NCBI GenBank assembly: GCA_950106755.1
Contig: OX467090.1
Span: 13,949,489 to 14,013,488, forward strand
DNA: 64,000 bases
Direction: 5' to 3'
DNA from: Climacium dendroides
Taxonomy: Eukaryota; Streptophyta; Bryopsida; Hypnales; Climaciaceae
A program made the translations under genes and the position numbers. The notes under the pieces are model-generated. The model was not told the origin of the DNA and made no database searches. It saw only the letters and a list, made by a program, of their open reading frames with translations. Below, in pieces: positions 24,081 through 34,819 of the stretch (position 1 is its first letter; each line of letters starts with the position of its first letter).

Positions 24081-26289
24081 GAGATGGCTGGAATCATGTA
24101 CACTGGAACAAGTGCTGGAGCGTCTCCATTTCAAGAGAAAGATCAGTTCAGGAACTCACCTTCTCCTTCTCCAGTGAGCAAGATGGATGCGAGGAGACTT
24201 GAAAGTAGCCCTGGGTTTAGCAATCAAGAAGGAGCTAGGTTTGTGACCCAGAATATGGGGAATATTGCTGTGGTTCGATCTTTCTTTGAGGCAGACAGGA
24301 GCAAGGGTTTGTCTCTGGTGCAACTTTTTGCAGAGAGGTAGTTGTGTGGTCGCTACCTAATGCTTGGTGGTCTTGTAAGTTTGCCTGTGTGTGGATGTGA
24401 CTGCCTTTTTGTCGTCTCCCACAACGAGACGGCGAAATCTCATGAAGAATCTGATGTTGGAGATCTACAATCATCTCTTCGTGTTTACAAGGTGATAAAT
24501 CTACGCTGTCGCGCCCCTCTTATATCTATTACTTTCGGAGTATATACTCAATTTGTATTGAATTTCTTTTATGCTACTTATTTATGTTTCAATGTGTATT
24601 GCTATACTAGGTAACTCATAAGACGAAGATCACTCTCCTTGGTCCTCCAGGTGCAAAGTCTACACGACTAGCGGCAGAGCGACAGTCTTTGACTGCACCA
24701 GAGAATGAGAAACCCACAGGAAAGATTGCGGAGGAAGTGAAGTACACAAGCCTCGGAGGTCTTGAACAGCAGATTGAAGAAATTAAGCAGATTGTTCGCT
24801 TTTCACTACTCCAGCCAGAGCTTCTCGCAGGGTAACAGAAATTGCCTCACTTATTTCATTCCTAGCACTGAGATTAAAGAGCATGGAAATTATCAGTGAT
24901 ATGTCTGGGTCACATATCTCATGTGCCATTTGATGGATATACTGTTATTTGCTAATTCCTTTTATGATCCTGTCTTGCATTGTAATTTGAGATGGTCGGA
25001 TGTAAGGACCTCGAGATGTTTTACTTTCAAGCAGTTCTGAGGCTTTTAGTGTGAGTGATACCGTTCTGGTGATTTGGCTGTAGGTATGGCTTGCCTCCAC
25101 ACCGTGGAATACTATTATATGGTCCACCGGGAACGGGCAAGAGCACATTAGCACCAGCAGCCGCTTGTGAAGCGGGAGTGCCGTTGTTTGCCATCAATGG
25201 CCCTAATGTTGTTAGTCAATTTTATGGTGAAAGTGAGGAGGCGTTGAGAGCTGTGTTTACTGCCGCAGATGAGTCTGCCCCCTCTGTGGTACTCTCAAAA
25301 TTCATTCTATTTCTCAATTATCTCGTTTCTGCTTTATTCTTTAGAGCATGTATTGTCCTTGTATTCTAAGCATGTCCGAACTTCATCTTGACATGGGTGT
25401 AGGTTGTGATAGATGAAGTGGATGCTATTGCACCTGAAAGGAAGGATGGTAGTGAAGAGTTAGCCCAACGGATGGTGGGTGCCTTGCTGAAACTGATGTA
25501 CGAAGGTGGCAAGAAACGTGTGCTTATGATTGCTTGCACCAATCGTCTTGATACAATTGATCCAGCCTTACGGCGCCCTGGCCGCTTTGACAAAGAGATT
25601 GAAATAGGTGATTGCCTATCTGAACCTATCATTCTGGATGTCAAATTTCGCCCTTATCAATCAGTTTATTGGATGGCAGGGTTAGTGCAACATGAGTGTT
25701 TGTATCTCTTGCTCCATGCACGTTCACATCGTAAAGGTACCTTTGAAGAACTCAGATGTTACCTCTACAACGCTATAATGATTCATGCTGTGTAAGCTAT
25801 AATGGAGACGTGCTTAAAACGCAGGTGTTCCTACATCAAAAGGCAGGCACCAGATATTGAAGAATCATCTTTGCAACATGAGGCACAGTCTACTTGAGGC
25901 AGAAATTCTTGAACTGGCAGCTGGTACACATGGTTATGTTGGTGCAGACCTATCCTCCCTTTGTCAAGAAGCAGCTCTTGCTGCACTTCGTCGCGCCATT
26001 AAGTTGAAACCAAAGCTTTCATGCCTCGCATCCCCAACCAAAACCCCAGTCCATCAACAATATAATTACCTCTCCACATGATAATGGGGAAAACGATCTT
26101 TCGCTGGAAATTGTTGATACATCTGGGTTTGATATGATTACTTTGTGTACCGCACTTGAAAGTGTACAGTTGGAACCAGCGGTGTCTCAGGGATCAGGAG
26201 ACTCTGATAAAATTAGGCAGACTACATTAACTAATTTAGATGACTTCGAAGTTGCTAAGACGAGAGTGTGACCTAGTGCAATGCGAGAG
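24081..26289 (+). pseudogene. CIP111/AFG2-like AAA ATPase remnant, first AAA domain only
   Basis: Exons fit at 24081-24491, 24611-24831, 25084-25288, 25403-25607 and 25825-26289. The order is an N-terminal region with VSLPVCGCDCLFVV, a linker, then an AAA domain: GPPGTGKST (Walker A), [12 protein letters not shown] (Walker B), [20 protein letters not shown] (sensor 1 and Arg-finger region) and ATHGYVGADLSSLCQEAAL-like helix (here AGTHGYVGADLSSL). This pattern matches plant CIP111, the AFG2/SPATA5 relative acting in ribosome biogenesis. It is broken by TAG at 24339-24341 (a Trp is expected), a frameshift near 26040 and TGA at 26269-26271 inside the linker that leads to the second AAA domain (VAKTRV, stop, PSAMREV). 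The second ATPase domain is absent before the convergent CCCH exon at 26766. It is probably a truncated duplicate. Confidence 0.8.
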
Positions 26290-26765
26290 GTGAGTTGTTA
26301 TTTGATATCAATACGTTGATTTTTCACTATCAAAGTGTTTTCGCTCTCACTACGGCATTAGTCATCCCATTGTTACTACCTGTCTTAGCGCAGAAATTCT
26401 TTTTGTCGTAGTCGATTACGTTTTCTTCATATCTCAGAAGCTTAAGCAGGCAGCAAATAGTTTCATCTAATTAAACATAATTAGTTGATGTGATTTGACA
26501 CTTATTCAATTCAGGGGAGGGTGTTGCCGCGGTTTTTAGGAGAATCTCTTTCTGGAGAACGTTGTGATGTTTTTTTTTTGTTAAACAAAATGAAATTTGT
26601 GAAATACTAGGTCATCGGTGCGAACCAAGCTTAATTGCGTTCTGCCATAATATATTGCACTGTTTATCCGATCTTAATGAATGAAACAATGGAGCCTGAC
26701 ATTCTATTGTACGATTTATTAGTTACTGTCCGAAAATTTCTGAGCGCAGGTAATGTTGGAGATAC

Positions 26766-27609
26766 CGAGTGGGGTTTCAACTCTGGGAGAAGCAGCGACG
26801 ACACCACCACCACCAGAATTCGTAGCCACAGCCGCCTCTCGGGCTTCTCGCACAGCACGAGGCACACTCTGTTCATCGTGCAGAAAGTTGCACTTCTCCC
26901 CATAAGGGCAATTCCCTTCGCCAAAGTATTTCTTGCAAGGCCGTGTCTTGTGGAACCGCACTTGAGAGTCCGTCGATCCAGCGGCAGCGCCGGTGTTCCC
27001 GGCTCCGCCAGTCTGGATGGGCGGGGGAGGAAGCTCCTGAGATGCCACAAACTCTTCCCACCCGGGCGGAGGCTTGCGCAATTCCTCCATCCCGTGCGCA
27101 AAATTGCAGTTACTATTGTAAGGGCAATTGCCACTCCGGAAACGACTACACAGCTTCGTCTTGTAGAAAATGCTGCCCATGCCTCGACCCCGGCCCACAG
27201 CTCCAGCGCCCGAAGGTGACGATCCCACACCACCACCGCCACCACCAAAATGTGGAGAGCCAGCAGAGGAATGGCCTCGCCCCGAAGGCGGACCGGCACC
27301 ATGGCCGCTAAACCCTAAACCTCCGCCATCGGGCATAGAGCGCAAAAACTTCGTGGGAGGTTCAGCGGTCGAAGCTCGCGCGCGGGAAAACCCGGAAGGT
27401 GAAGCAGGTGGGATGTCAGTCGACACAGCAACAGGAAGGGCGGAGTGCTCCCAAGCATCATCAGCATCGTCGTCGTCAAGCAACGCAGAGTCGCCAGGAT
27501 TGCCCCATTGATCGGAGGCAGCGGAGGCAGGATGCCAGAACGTCACCCCACCACCACCACCACCATCCAAATCGCCCAGGCCTAACTCGGCAGCCGCGGT
27601 GGTATCCAT
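26766..27609 (-). CDS. Tandem CCCH zinc-finger protein, first exon
   Basis: The ATG at 27609 opens 281 codons on the minus strand: an acidic and Gly-rich N-terminus, then two zinc fingers. Finger 1 (YKTKLCSRFRSG...NCNFAHG, residues about 150-175) is C-X7-C-X5-C-X3-H and finger 2 (HKTRPCKKYFGEG...CNFLHD, about 220-245) is C-X8-C-X5-C-X3-H. KPPPGWEEFV between them is shared with plant AtC3H12/39/56-like proteins, which are RNA-binding TTP-type proteins. The codons meet a good donor (CTCG/GTATCT) at 26766, and relatives have a further finger downstream, but no later exon is visible before the CIP111-like remnant. The gene may be truncated, or its next exon may lie beyond recognition. The overlapping plus-strand frames are GC-driven shadows. 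Confidence 0.8.
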
Positions 27610-27689
27610 AACCACCGCGAAAGACTATGGCCAAGGCTCACACAGCCACACGAGGAGCAGGGAGAGAGACGACATGAAGCAATGTGAGA

Positions 27690-28170
27690 ACGAACCAAGC
27701 AAACCCTCCCGAGGAAACCCTAAAGGCCCGGCATGGCACGAAACGAAGAAACAGAGAATGCGCTACCCACTGTCCTGCACTGCACTGACCTCTCTGAATA
27801 TACGACCGTGGACGCTGCTACTTGTTGGCCTCGTCAGTTACCGTCCCTCCTTCCCTCCCTTTGCAATTTGCAAATACTCGTCCTTCATAACCTCATGCTA
27901 AAGCCACGCAACCCTAGTAGAACCAGAATGGCAATTTGCTGGCCGTTGTCTCCATGAAAGAAGACGTGAAGGAACGGCGAACGAACCCTCACGAGGAAAC
28001 TCTAAAATCCCGGCCAGGCACGAAACGAAGAGACAGAGAATGTGAACACTCGCTGTCCTGCACTGCACTGACCTCTCTGAAAATATACGGCCGCGAACAC
28101 AACTGCGTATTTGGCCTCTTCAGTTGCCTCTCCTTCCTTCCCTCCCTTTGAAACTTGCAAGTTACTGTTC
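27690..28170. repeat. Tandem duplication of about 190 bp upstream of the CCCH gene
   Basis: 27690-27880 and 27975-28170 share CCGGCATGGCACGAAACGAAG-like, CTGTCCTGCACTGCACTGAC and TCCTTCCCTCCCTTTG segments in the same order. The duplicated part lies just upstream of the minus-strand CCCH start codon, so it is probably promoter/5' leader DNA. 28170-28640 has no gene I can support. Confidence 0.7.
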
Positions 28171-28775
28171 CCACGTTGCAAACCAGTAGCAGTTTCTGTG
28201 CTCCACTTTTGTCCGATTTGGTGGCAACTTCTGGGGTTCGATCATCTTCACCGATGCAGGTTGAATTACGGCAAGTGTTCTGAGCTTGTAGACATCCCGT
28301 CTTTCCGGAAAGCTCATTTGAGCCGCTTTTCCTACCCATCAACTGAATTTGCCCTTCTAGGTAGTGTTCTCGATGTGTGAAGATACTGCTTCTTGTATCT
28401 GGTCAATGAATCGTTAGACTCTTACAATCTCTTGGAAAAGTGCAACTGGGAAACCTAACGAGGCCAACGAGCTTGCGCTGCTTTGAGATCTCTTTCCGTT
28501 TGAATTTTGAATTTTTTGTTTTTTGTTTCGGTTGTGAAGGTGCGGCTACGTTGTGTTTGGTCCGTGAATGAGCTTGGTCAGAACTCTCTTCCAATTTCAA
28601 TTCTCTACGGGTTTTGTTCTCGCAGATTTTTTTGTGAACACTGCTGATCTAGGGTTGGCAACAGCGAATTTTTTATCATTTCAGCCCAGTCGTGCGACTG
28701 GCTGCTGCCCGGGCTTTGCAGGCGCCTCCCTGGCGACTGCCCGGCCTTTTTCCACGCGCTTTAGTGGCGACATAA

Positions 28776-28930
28776 TTTTTTTTTTTTTGAGTATTTGGCG
28801 ATGCTTCAGGCTGTACTGTTGCCCATTTGGCGACTGAATGTGAATCAAAAATTGCCCAGGGGAGTTGAACCCCGGCCGTGAGGCCTTGCCCAACGCAATA
28901 GACAATCCCACCCACCCCCAACCCAGTTAG
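28776..28930 (-). mobile_element. tRNA-derived SINE (candidate)
   Basis: On the minus strand, from about 28930 downward, the sequence has a box A-like part (ACTGGGTTGGGGGTGGGTGG), then GGCCTCACGGCC and a textbook box B / T-arm CGGGGTTCAACTCCCC, then a short body and a run of A ending near 28776 (seen as about 14 T on the plus strand). Box spacing of about 45-50 bp and the A-tail fit a short SINE of about 150 bp. Anticodon and acceptor stems of a real tRNA do not form. Target duplications were not resolved. Confidence 0.6.
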
Positions 28931-29065
28931 TGAATTGATAAGAGAAATTAGAACTCATCAGCCAAAACTTGCCACCATCGTGGAAACAGAGTTGAAATGG
29001 AGCTTACATGTCCACTCCTTTTCTACTTCGCTCCTCCCGCCATGAAGTGATAGCATTGTTGATTG

Positions 29066-29290
29066 GAAAAGTTTGGAGAGTGAAAAAGCACTGTGAGAAC
29101 AACTTGACACACGTATCAACATGCCCTGAAAGTCAATTGCGAACCTTGTTCTTCATAAAGTTCAACGTGGAGAAAGTTCTCTCATTAGCTACGCTGTCCA
29201 AGACCGCAGCAATAGCAATCTCCGCCACTTTAAAAAACTCTGATAACCGTGAAACCATGAGAGCATTTTGGCCAATGCGAACCCATAGCT
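29066..29290 (-). pseudogene. hAT transposase C-terminal (dimerisation) fragment
   Basis: On the minus strand one frame reads LSEFFKVAEIAIAAVLDSVA, then NERTFSTLNFMKNKVRN, a TGA, then LSGHVDTCVKLFSQCFFTL. This is the conserved hAT-family C-terminal dimerisation region (E-R-x-F-S-x-L and K-x-K-x-R-N). A stop sits where an Arg is expected, and upstream sequence is readable only after a frame change, so this is a dead fragment. The rest of the transposase, including the catalytic region, was not found in the window. Confidence 0.75.
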
Positions 29291-30411
29291 TCGAACATCA
29301 AGGTCATCAGCAACGTGGGAAGGAAGGGTGCTCAGATGCACCGAGGGCTCCGACTCTCCCTGGCTTGAAGACAAATCCACTACAGACAAAGAACATAAGC
29401 CATCTCCCTCATCGCTCCCAACACACTCCACTCTCCCCTCATAAAGAAATTTCTCCATCATTGACTGACGACGAGGAGGCATTGAGAATTCAGGAAATGC
29501 AAAACAAGGATTCAATTACAGCAATTGAAACAAAGGCAATGCAAATGAGTTCATTGCATGAGAAGATCACTCATCTATGAGGAGCGGTCTCGAAACTCCT
29601 GCATTTATCTCCCGTGGTGAAGACCTCAATTTCCAAGCCTTGGAGCACAGAAGAAGTAACAAGGCAATTTGACATTGCCAAATCCTGAATGAGACAAATG
29701 CCCAGCCGGAATTCTTCACCATTGAAGCACGAGTTCAAAATTCAAAATGCAAGCCTGCAGGTCGTCAGCTACAACTTTGTGATCAAAACAAGCGTAAACC
29801 AACAATTCAGCAGTCAGCACATGCGCCCAATCGCCCAGTCGCCTAATCGCCCACCCTAAACCCTGAAATCCCACCCATTTCAAGAACACGGCCAAATTGT
29901 GAATTAATGCAATGCTAATTGCAATGCTCACTGGAATCGGAGCCCACAGAAGATACACATGGCGCGCAAAGCTAAACTTGGCGATCACAGGAGCAAAACG
30001 GTGCGCTAAACCCCAAGCAGGCAAAAAGCTGACGAGAAGCTGGAAAAGTTGAAGCGCAAGTGGCGACAAACTCGAGAAAATGGAGCAGAACTGGCGACAT
30101 TAGCGAGCAAACTCAGGGACGACAATGGCGACAGATGGTGGGACGGGGCGGCTAAACTAGCCCCCTCCGCCACCCGGGCTGCAGCCACGTGGCGAACCCT
30201 AACGGGCAAGCCACGAAAATTTTAAATTGCAAATTCGCCAGCCCGAAAACCAGGTCGCAACTGGCGAAAATTCGCCAAAAAAATTTTCACTGGTTGGCAA
30301 TAAGCTCACAGCCCGGTCACAGAATCTCATCTTCGAATGATTTCTATCAAAATTATTGAAACGTGGACACAGGTTTCTGTTTATAGAGTTTTAGACTACA
30401 TTTCTGTTTAA

Positions 30412-31128
30412 CCCTGAAACGCCGGGCCTATGACCACTGGTTTCAGGCTGCACTCTCAGTTACTCAGTTTGTTACCATTTTGTAATCAGATGCGTATGAA
30501 AAATTTTATTTTTATTTTTCAGAGATGAAACTGCATGTCCTCTGTACTTCACAGAAATTTCAGATTTTTTTGAGGAAAATTGTATTTTCTGAAATTTTTT
30601 GAAGGAAAAATGAAGGAAAAATCATATCAAATTGAAAATAACCTCAAAAAATCTGAAAATTTCACCATGTGCAAACATTATAGTGAGAATCATCATGGTG
30701 TAAACTAATTTACCGTGTATATCTATAATTAGAATATAATGGACATTAAAAATACAGCCAAAGTGCAAACTGCAATAAAATATTCATTTTTATAAAATTT
30801 TACAAAATTTCAATTGGAGTAGAAATTGAAGGAGAGGACCTTCATTTCATTAGTTGGGCTCAAATTCAAAAAATGTCGTTTTCAAGGAGAAATTTTAGAT
30901 TTACTCAATTTCTCAAAATACACTGAAATGACAAAATTTGCCATCCGTTTTTCTTCATTATTTCTCAATTACATGAAAAAAAACATCAACTATACTAAGA
31001 ATTCAATTGGACACTCTTTGTAACTCAACATGAAAGGTCATTGGAAAAGAAATGGATGAAAAAACTACTTTTGGTGGCTTAGAGAAGTCATTCGTAAGCC
31101 ACAGAATGGCGCTGTCGGCTATTAGGGG
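30412..31128 (+). mobile_element. TTAA-flanked non-autonomous element, inverted relative near 52.8-53.4 kb
   Basis: The element starts CCCTGAAACGCCGGGCC after TTAA (30408-30411) and ends TATTAGGGG before TTAA (31129-31132). The TTAA sites and CCC/GGG ends suggest a piggyBac-like unit of 717 bp. It aligns by eye in reverse complement with about 52800-53385, including CCTATGACCAC near one end and a shared CACCATG / CATCATGGTG core. No open frame of interest; inverted ends match only weakly beyond the first bases. Confidence 0.6.
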
Positions 31129-31952
31129 TTAACCCTTGAACGATGGACTGGTGACGGTGGAAATCATGCATCTTGATTCCGTGTGACATCATCTACTTTG
31201 GAAAAGCCAAATATATTCATTGGAAGTCAAAGCCCTATAGAAGATTTTCCCTTTCCACCCCTAAAACCGAGGACCAATAGTTGCACTTCCATCTATAAGG
31301 GAAGATTCTCTCTCATTCTGCGGATTCATAACGTCCTCTTCGACGTTTAAGGAATAATCATGAATTCAATGGTGCAGGTTGGTTTAATATAGTCAATTGT
31401 TGATGACTCTATACATACTAGTGGACTCTATGTCGATGCCACAATTAGAACTAAAGTAAAAGTAATTTTTTAATTTTTTAATTTATTAAAATTTTGAAAT
31501 TCAATAACTTTCACACCCTACATCGGAATGCCACAAAACCAAGCCCGTGCACCCCTCCCCGCCAAAGCTTTCCAACAATACCAAGCATGTGACCAAGGAT
31601 GCACGGTCTAGGAGATCTCAATGTGACAAAACAAACAAAACAAAACAAACTACCTATCTTAAGATATAGATCCGCCAAAAAAATTTCAAACATGTAGTCA
31701 ATGAAAAGCTTGGATTTCATAAAATTTAGGTTCTTGTAAGGTTGGGGTTCCCATGGTTTTGAGTGGTTTTCTTATTAAAATGGAACATGTTTAACGTGAG
31801 TTTAGTCCCTTTTTTTAGATTGGATTCCAGTGCACTTAAATTCTTGTTATTTGGATATTATAATACTAAGTTATGAAATTTCAAAAATGTGAGCTAAACC
31901 ATGGGTGGGATTTGACTCCTCATTGTTATATTCACTAGTAGATTCTAAGTAT
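31129..31952. other. No gene seen
   Basis: AT-rich sequence. A second TTAACCCTTGAACG start lies directly at 31129, suggesting another TTAA-type repeat abuts the first. The minus-strand frame 31511-31720 has no recognisable features. Confidence 0.4.
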
Positions 31953-32708
31953 GAGTGATTGCAAGAAACACTACACATTTTGGGCTCAAAACATTGTTTT
32001 TTGGCATAGTATGGCAGTACTACACGATCCTGACAGTACAACGCATTTGACGTGCGCCTACAAATCTCAGCCGTCGATTTTGGGCGCCTACAGATTTAGA
32101 CCTTCAGTGTAATACTATGCAATACTATGTAGTACTATAGACTACTACAAGTACTTCACAGGCCACATGGAGCAGAAAATAGTAGAAAAAGGGGTTGTGG
32201 ACCTTTTTATTTTTAATAATTTCAAAAAAATCAAAAAAATATTTTTTTTAAATCCATTTTTCTAAACAAAATTATGCACACATTGCAACAAAAAATTCCT
32301 CTAAAAAAGTTTTTCCCTCTTCGTAAAGTTTGTGCAAAGGAAGGTCACTTTGACCCTATGTGGACAATAGACATTTTACTATTTTTATAAAAACTCACCG
32401 TCAATACTTGAAATGTTAGTAGACCTCCAACTTGTCCAATTTGTGGCTTCAAATTCGGATTTTTGAGTCAAAAATAGGACTAAAACCCCCCAAAATAGCC
32501 AAGGTAGATAGCCAATTGGGGGCAGTTTAAAAATATCAAACTAATTTTTAAAAAATTGAAAAAATTACACAACATATAAAACTTTTGTGTGCACCTTCAG
32601 TCCAAATTTCAAGTTGATAGGGAAAAATATGCAAAAGTTATGAGCAAAAAACTACCTGTTGGAGGTCAAGGGGACAAAAAATAGGACAAGTGTTTCTTGC
32701 AATCACCC
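31953..32708. mobile_element. TIR element of the GTSATTGCAAGAAACAC family, with GTAT duplication
   Basis: The left end is GAGTGATTGCAAGAAACACT and the right end in reverse complement GGGTGATTGCAAGAAACACT. GTAT flanks both sides (31949-31952 and 32709-32712). The 756-bp interior is AT-rich and non-coding. The element at 36166-37155 has the same terminal inverted repeat. The superfamily is not certain. Confidence 0.75.
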
Positions 32709-32887
32709 GTATGCAATTCTCAGAAGCACTGTAGTCCACTTGTGGCAAAAACTCTCCCACGAGAAAGGAGTCACTATTTTACTTGTGATACCATATACAC
32801 TTGTGTATTATTTCCTATTTGCAATGTAATGGATGATATGTGTTGATTTTACTGGCTCATGGTTGATTTGATGGTCCAAGGACTGAA

Positions 32888-33261
32888 AGTGTAGTATATG
32901 AAGCCTGGCTTGGTGGCAAGTCCATGGTAGCAACAAAAAAGCCTCATCTGGCTATAATTGACAACATAAACCGATTCCACATAGAATTGCAGATTCTTTG
33001 GTTAGTAAGCTTTCACATTTTGGAGTTCTCTCAATCCTTGATCATGCTTTCTCAATTAGTTTTCTCCAACCATTATATTTAGGGTTCCCAAATTCTAATA
33101 TAGTTTTTTTTTTTTACTGTAAGTACAACATTTTGATTGTGTTTTTTTTCCAATTCTATAGCAAGTTGAATCATCCAAATGCTAATACACCTAACTACTA
33201 CTTCCTGTATGAGCTCTATGAGTATGGGAATTTAGGTGATGCTCTTCACGTGTTTGATTAG
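32888..33261 (+). pseudogene. Plant protein-kinase fragment (N-lobe)
   Basis: Two exons, up to 33000 and 33162-33261, join in frame. Exon 1 reads VVYEAWLGGKSMVATKKPHL and INRFHIELQIL, which fits a kinase beta-2/beta-3 segment (the ATP-binding Lys is in ATKKP) and helix C with its Glu. Exon 2 gives LNHPN, then PNYYFLYELYEYGNLGDALH, a typical hinge region, and ends in a stop. Residues normally between HPN and the hinge strands are missing and the C-lobe is absent, so it is a deleted fragment. The closest plant kinase subfamily is not resolved. Confidence 0.65.
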
Positions 33262-34260
33262 CAACTTTTGTTTCAACAAATTATGACCACTGGAATACAA
33301 TTGGGTTAGCTTGCTATCCTATTATTATGTTTGAGTTTTGTTACGTTCCCAATGTCACCTTGGATATAAGCATTTTGTTCTTGGAAAGAGTGGAAATAGT
33401 ATCCTGCACTATCAGAAGAATTATTAACATAATAGTTTGCTTTCTTACCACCCGAGTGACTTGTCTATAGTAGTGGTTTGTGTATTAAATTCTCATGTTT
33501 TGGTTGCAAGATGCGAAGTTGAGAATATGGTGACTCATTGTTTAGAATCTTTCTTTTATGGTAATTAAATTTTCTTATGATCTCAGTTGTGTAGTTGATG
33601 GCTTAGTAGCTTATGTTTTAAATTTTAAGTGATGTAATTTGTGTTTACAACTTTAAAAACAGACCTTGTGTCAACTATTCTCAATGTCAGGATTCGTTTG
33701 GAAAATCACCATTCCTAGGAAATCGGATAACTTGTGTGTTTCTTTTCCTTTTTATTTTAACGTCTTTAGTTCCTCTACAAACTGGAAATCCTACAATTGG
33801 GTAGTAAAACTTCCAAGACCTAATTGTGTTAGCACTTCTGTAGAGCCTATATGTAGTCAAAATTTTGATTTTTCAAAAAATATTGAACATATATCTATTC
33901 TTATTGGAGAATTACACACAAAAGCGTTTAATTTGTTGTCATTTTGTTAAACCATTCAGATCGATAGGAATCAAAGAATGATACACACTTACTTGTAAAG
34001 GACATGGGGAGATATGCTAATGGCAGTAGAGAAGCCCATGATGTTGATGAATTGTGAACAAGAAACTAGGAGGAGAAAGTAAAAACCAAAAGAATGTAGA
34101 ACAGAAAACACAAGTTGTCATGTCCAAACAGAAAACAAGTATAGAATTTAAAGGCTTTGCTATAGAAAAAAAGGCTAACTTAAAGAAGGCAATTCTATAA
34201 AGGAGGTTTAAAATAGAAAGTGTCTTTGAATTCATGGTTACAAAATAAAATACAATTGTA
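33262..34260. other. No gene recognised
   Basis: Only short frames without motifs are present (33666-33950 plus, 34017-34361 minus, the latter overlapping the repeat-coding segment that follows). Confidence 0.4.
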
Positions 34261-34530
34261 TTGATCTTTATATATTCTACACTGTCTAGATAGTAAAAGT
34301 CCAATGGTGGCACGCTAGGGTACCCTATGGCTGGATCAGTTCCATTGTTCGGAGGTGGCACGCGGTGATAATCGAGGCCAAATCATTATGTAGCGGCATC
34401 ATTGCCGTTGGGGTGATAGCCGAGCCCAAATCGTTCTATGGTGGCATCATTATTGTTGGGGTGATAGTTGAGGCCAAATCATCTTGTGAAGCTATTAGTA
34501 GCATGATTGTCATTGGAGTGGTTCTCATTT
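34260..34530 (-). repeat. 48-bp tandem repeats that read as a 16-residue FGLxYHPNxNDA repeat
   Basis: On the plus strand GGTGATA..GAGGCCAAATC and GGCATCATT..GTTGG words recur every 48 bp, about three times (34364-34520). On the minus strand the same frame gives FGLNYHPNNNDATIER, FGLGYHPNGNDAAT and FGLDYHR in succession, then PPPNNGTDPAIGYPSVPP. Stops interrupt the frame at the repeat borders, so if this was an exon it is now broken. I do not know the protein. Confidence 0.5.
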
Positions 34531-34819
34531 GAACGAGTGCCATTCTTGCAACATCGACAATGTATGTGAACCCACCCAATCAATACATGAAATAGACAAA
34601 TATGAATCTCATGTCAAGACCAAATTGCAGTCAAATATTTCAAATGCATTCACATACTTACTCAATTTGTGCTTTGTTGTTGCCCTAGGTAGAAATAAGC
34701 ATGGATGCTCTCACAAAACCTAGTAATGGCACTCTCCCAAAACGTGAAGGCAGTGATCTTGATTCCTCTTCTATTGAGTACATAGAAACCAAAGTGCCCT
34801 CAGTTTGTATGAAGTTGTT

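Larger units (their letters stand above)
28640..30300. repeat. TGGCGA-motif-rich block
   Basis: The word TGGCGA or TCGCCA occurs about 15 times (for example near 28730, 28768, 28796, 28831, 29828-29850, 29981, 30060, 30090, 30125, 30190, 30233 and 30255-30280), often as TGGCGAC. The SINE and hAT remnant lie inside. A minus-strand frame at 29716-30069 is hydrophobic and unrecognised. This looks like a third motif-peppered stretch, but the motif is not palindromic. Confidence 0.45.

Noticed and set aside
24640..24665. First P-loop (LLGPPGAKST) in the CIP111-like remnant
   Set aside because: It lacks the GKT core and lies in the linker before the true AAA domain, where relatives have no P-loop.
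26635..27611. Plus-strand frames opposite the CCCH gene (up to 194 residues)
   Set aside because: They are antisense shadows in a GC-rich exon; the minus strand has the zinc-finger motifs.
28850..28930. tRNA gene on the minus strand
   Set aside because: The T-arm is perfect but anticodon and acceptor stems do not form; a SINE fits better.
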